Part shown: positions 7,101 through 8,239 of the stretch, in pieces
Layout of the letters: each line of letters opens with the position of its first letter
Position numbering within the stretch: position 1 is the stretch's first letter
Source of the DNA: DASPXY01 sp038227745
GTDB taxonomy: Bacteria; Planctomycetota; Planctomycetia; Gemmatales; Gemmataceae
Reading direction: 5' to 3'
DNA: 8,239 nt
NCBI GenBank assembly: GCA_038227745.1
Contig: JBBRPS010000471.1
Location: 1 to 8,239 of the forward strand
Made by a program: the position numbers and the translations under genes
The notes under the pieces: generated by a model
What the model saw: only the letters and a program-made list of their open reading frames with translations
What the model was told of the DNA's origin: nothing
Databases searched by the model: none

Positions 7101-7342
7101 AGTTCGACCCGCTGGCTGGCGTGAGCCCTGACCTGACCGCCACGCTCGGCCATCTTCGGTCGCTGGTTTCCCGGAAGCAATCGGTCATCGATCTGGTGCG
7201 AGGGCTGAAGGTCTTTGACGGAAACAGACTGTACGTCGTGAAGCCGATCAGCCAGCGGTTCTGGACCGGCACGGCCGCGCTGAACGACGCGGACGAGATC
7301 GCCGGCACGATCCTCATGCACGCGCCGAAGGAGGAGGCATGA
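4181..7342 (+). CDS. N6-adenine DNA methyltransferase with a degenerate N-terminal nuclease-like region
   Basis: This 1053-residue protein starts at ATG 4181, 10 bases after the regulator. KKREGAFYTP (328-337), SAM motif I DPACGSG (362-368), FGVDRNRTACRIAAFSLYL and catalytic motif IV NPPW (489-492) identify an Eco57I-like adenine methyltransferase. The region before it resembles a type IIG N-terminus: a helix, the segment APLAYFKQV (61-69), an amphipathic helix, then the strand pair VLVLIAPDEIHIYSG (92-106). The place where an E-x-K pair would sit reads Y-F-K, without a glutamate, so this part is probably not catalytic. Residues about 620-870 should recognise the target, including a segment with HVLVTQGFSK and RSPLARYYLFHTSSNWG. 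Residues about 880-1053 form an unassigned C-terminal module ending with YVVKPISQRFW (1018-1028) and AALNDADEI (1032-1040). It overlaps the nuclease gene by four bases. It should protect host sites and may guide the nuclease (inference). Confidence 0.85.
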   Translation: MATAPGADWQSQFGVADQSPPIFFSRKEQINAAGPSAPQAHVLRRAFDLLGLNGILCSEHAPLAYFKQVDGIDPADVADLHRRFWNHGGAPVLVLIAPDEIHIYSGLIRPSPVGGNTDQPAGFVDRLQRVAEPLRGFLLSLETGEFFHRNTRAFDPKHRVDRELLDNLQETRKQMASGQSGDLDSQILDALLCRLVFTCYLFDREIIGAPYLEALGISGLAHLRNILGHQPRSEAKDWLYKLFGKLGEDFNGDLFSDDLKAEAALVRDDHFGPLHEFFSGTTVLTGQRSFWAYDFGVIPVETISAIYERFLKAAKPEGADVNDRNKRKKREGAFYTPRFLAEVVLDVALEDTATLLGKRYLDPACGSGIFLVGIFNRLAEEWTRQNPTARNARRSKELMALLRSSLFGVDRNRTACRIAAFSLYLAYLDQLLPRDIQELQQKGRALPRLVFDPDVEEPRPENSDRNIWRGDFFDDRVCCPIGVDLVIGNPPWGSVLGKGTAPAVWCEAKGLPVPDKQIAAAFVWKAPTHLADSGRVCLVLPCGTLFNHSKAALSFQAEWLRRHAVDRVINLADYQRFLFEEARHPAVVARYRKAAPGTAHRIQYWGPKADWNITQAEVITVQPQDRTTLKLRDILEDLKGEDAPQIWKLRFWATPRDWRPLDRLSSFPRLRDITGQSGQRGDKPWFIAEGFQPFGVNDPASSRKMLTLPGKLFIPARSRALALFLLEQECEELPSDEIEVRRLIRDTSIFRAPHVLVTQGFSKTAFVGFDVSFQHAVRGIHGPEKDHNLLIFFAAYLRSPLARYYLFHTSSNWGVSRQEIHVEEVLRLPFPLPKDGPDPKRCAEIVAEVARIAVKASEQAAADLANRQDIVRKVTEAAEPLVEEYFDLDRLERILIRDTVRVIIPSVRPTRKRLDVPTIIHSSAKQRGEYTKRLCDTLNGWSKKGPYEVRGGVVASEDLGVGIVSLEKGRRGEKFDPLAGVSPDLTATLGHLRSLVSRKQSVIDLVRGLKVFDGNRLYVVKPISQRFWTGTAALNDADEIAGTILMHAPKEEA
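7328..7334 (+). promoter_or_regulatory. Strong ribosome binding site for the nuclease gene
   Basis: AAGGAGG lies inside the last codons of the methyltransferase gene, four bases before ATG 7339, and is followed by a further AGG. Together with the ATGA overlap it fixes the nuclease start and predicts translational coupling, so nuclease synthesis follows that of the methyltransferase. Confidence 0.75.
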
Positions 7343-8022
7343 CGATCGAAGGTTTCCCCGCCAGCTGGATCGACCTTCTCGACCCGCTGGTACCGCAGAT
7401 CATCGAACTGGTCGTTGCCACCTGGGAGGGGCTGCAGCGACCCGCGCCGGACGAGCGCGAGGACGACGTCTCCAACCGGCTGTGCGCCGCCCTCCGGAAA
7501 GGCCGAGACCGGAGCGAGTACCAGTTCCAGATTCACCCTCAGGCGGTCATCCTTGAGCCGGATGCGGGTGAGGAACTCGGGCGCATGGACATCGCCTTCT
7601 GGCCGTTGATTCCTTCGGAGGAGATCTACTTCTGCCTGGAGTGCAAGCGGCTGAACGTCGTCTACGACGGCAAGGCCCGGCCGTACACGGCGGAGTACGT
7701 CGCGCATGGGATGCTGCGGTTCGTCACCGGGCAGTATTCTCGGTCAACGCGGCACGGCGGGATGCTCGGCTACGTGTACGACGGGAACGTGGCCGGGGCG
7801 ATGGCGAATGTGGAGGCGAACATCAACGCCCGCGTTGCCCAGTTGGGGATGGCCCCCCCAGGACGGTTCCTTGAATCCACCATCCGGCGGGACGATCCCC
7901 ACGCCAGAGAAACCCACCACCGCCGGCAGTACGAGCAGACGTTGTTCCGACTGCATCACCTGTTTGTGCGCTGCCGGTCGGCAGAGGCCCCGGCGCCCCC
8001 GAGCGTCCCCTGCGGGGACTAG
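7339..8022 (+). CDS. Stand-alone PD-(D/E)XK nuclease, probable restriction subunit
   Basis: This 227-residue protein shows a clear PD-(D/E)XK core. An acidic helix EDDVSNRL (41-48) is followed by the metal-binding aspartate in GRMDIAF (D84), then a hydrophobic strand carrying E101 and K103 in CLECKRLN. Later comes a helix YVAHGMLRFVTGQYS (120-134) leading to GGMLGYV (140-146), a layout I associate with a widespread family of small restriction-like nucleases. No membrane or signal segment is visible. It has no recognisable target-recognition domain of its own, and its start overlaps the methyltransferase stop (ATGA). It therefore most likely acts with that protein, cutting unmethylated DNA at sites the partner recognises (inference). 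The last 15 or so residues (SAEAPAPPSVPCGD) are low in structure. An independent nuclease role is possible. Confidence 0.75.
   Translation: MTIEGFPASWIDLLDPLVPQIIELVVATWEGLQRPAPDEREDDVSNRLCAALRKGRDRSEYQFQIHPQAVILEPDAGEELGRMDIAFWPLIPSEEIYFCLECKRLNVVYDGKARPYTAEYVAHGMLRFVTGQYSRSTRHGGMLGYVYDGNVAGAMANVEANINARVAQLGMAPPGRFLESTIRRDDPHARETHHRRQYEQTLFRLHHLFVRCRSAEAPAPPSVPCGD
8005..8019 (+). terminator. Small GC hairpin at the operon end, weak terminator candidate
   Basis: GTCCCC-TGC-GGGGAC is a perfect six-pair stem over the last codons of the nuclease gene, ending one base before the TAG. No T-run follows, so it is not a classic intrinsic terminator. It may add to the larger hairpin at 8038-8080. Confidence 0.3.
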
Positions 8023-8037
8023 AAATCGCCAGCAGGA

Positions 8038-8080
8038 AAAGGTGTCAGGAACCTTTGTCGCTATCAATTAACGGCAAAGG
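8038..8080. repeat. Two overlapping, mutually exclusive hairpins with the GGTGTCAG word
   Basis: AAAGGTGTCAGGAACCTTT (8038-8056) pairs AAAGGT with ACCTTT. The overlapping stem pairs CCTTTGTCG (8052-8060) with CGGCAAAGG (8072-8080), nine pairs including one wobble, around an 11-base AT-rich loop. The two stems share CCTTT, so only one can form at a time. It lies 15 bases after the nuclease stop and may end the operon transcript. It shares GGTGTCAG plus TTT-n-TCGC with the left hairpin in the opposite orientation, which suggests a REP-like or mobile-element boundary (inference). Confidence 0.65.
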
Positions 8081-8104
8081 ATCGACAAGCCTTTCTTCCT
8101 CAGG

Positions 8105-8239
8105 GTGGATGATCGCAGCACCTGCACCCAGGGCGCCGCCGGGCACACCGACAGCGACCAGGGCCACGACACCGTGACCGCCGGCAGCAGCGACCACGTC
8201 AGCGTCCAGGAGGACGTCACCGTCCACGGCATCGACCCC
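8105..8239 (+). CDS. Partial reading frame at the right edge
   Basis: The plus-strand frame containing GTG 8105 is open from 8072 (after a TAA at 8069-8071) to the window end. From 8114 on nearly every codon ends in C or G, which marks it as the coding frame over the minus-strand alternative, whose third positions are often T. The peptide is polar and rich in D, H, S, T and V (for example HDTVTAGSSDHVSVQEDV), with no family I recognise. The start is uncertain: GTG 8105 has no clear ribosome binding site, so this may be a gene whose 5' end was replaced by the hairpin element. Confidence 0.3.
   Translation, partial: MDDRSTCTQGAAGHTDSDQGHDTVTAGSSDHVSVQEDVTVHGIDP

Noticed and set aside
8045..8227. 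A 60-residue minus-strand frame at the right edge
   Set aside because: Its third positions are often T, whereas the overlapping plus-strand frame is almost purely C/G at third positions. It also runs into the hairpin element.
1..8239. CRISPR array, tRNA, rRNA, transposase or integrase genes
   Set aside because: I looked for spaced direct repeats, cloverleaf-like sequence and recombinase motifs and found none; the only substantial repeats are the border hairpins and one short duplication.

Overview
The window is GC-rich (by eye well above 60%), with coding frames dominated by C or G in third codon positions. It looks like a compact DNA modification and restriction island from a high-GC bacterium. 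A planctomycete (Gemmata-like) source would fit the gene style and the flanking hairpins, but I cannot prove this from sequence alone. No rRNA, tRNA, transposase, integrase or CRISPR array is visible.

Layout. Bases 1-408 hold a possible gene tail at the left edge, a perfect 23-bp inverted repeat (117-167), and an apparent remnant of a minus-strand gene (about 168-367). Bases 409-3795 are one long reading frame for a type IIG (Eco57I-like) restriction-methylation enzyme. It has an N-terminal PD-(D/E)XK nuclease, a helical connector, an adenine methyltransferase and a TaqI-type specificity region. The frame is broken by a single in-frame amber codon at 1711-1713, exactly inside the methyltransferase domain. 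Bases 3796-3933 are an intergenic control region with a consensus -35 box and a palindrome sitting in the promoter spacer. After that comes a tight three-gene operon: a 78-residue winged-helix regulator (3934-4170), a 1053-residue N6-adenine methyltransferase (4181-7342), and a stand-alone PD-(D/E)XK nuclease (7339-8022, ATGA overlap). Bases 8023-8239 hold a pair of overlapping hairpins and the edge of another reading frame.

How the genes may work together (inference). The three-gene operon looks like a self-contained restriction-modification system. The methyltransferase has an N-terminal region that resembles a nuclease fold lacking its catalytic glutamate, plus an unassigned C-terminal module; the nuclease activity appears to have been moved to the translationally coupled downstream gene. 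The small regulator has the position and size of a restriction-modification controller (C) protein but a winged-helix rather than Xre-like sequence, and probably acts on the palindrome in its own promoter. The upstream type IIG gene is either freshly inactivated, made as two pieces, or carries a base error.

The whole island lies between two hairpin elements that share GGTGTCAG and several further bases in opposite orientation. This suggests that related repeats mark its borders. The most unusual points are the lone amber codon in an otherwise intact enzyme, the methyltransferase/nuclease pair with its degenerate internal nuclease domain, and the regulator with its palindromic promoter.
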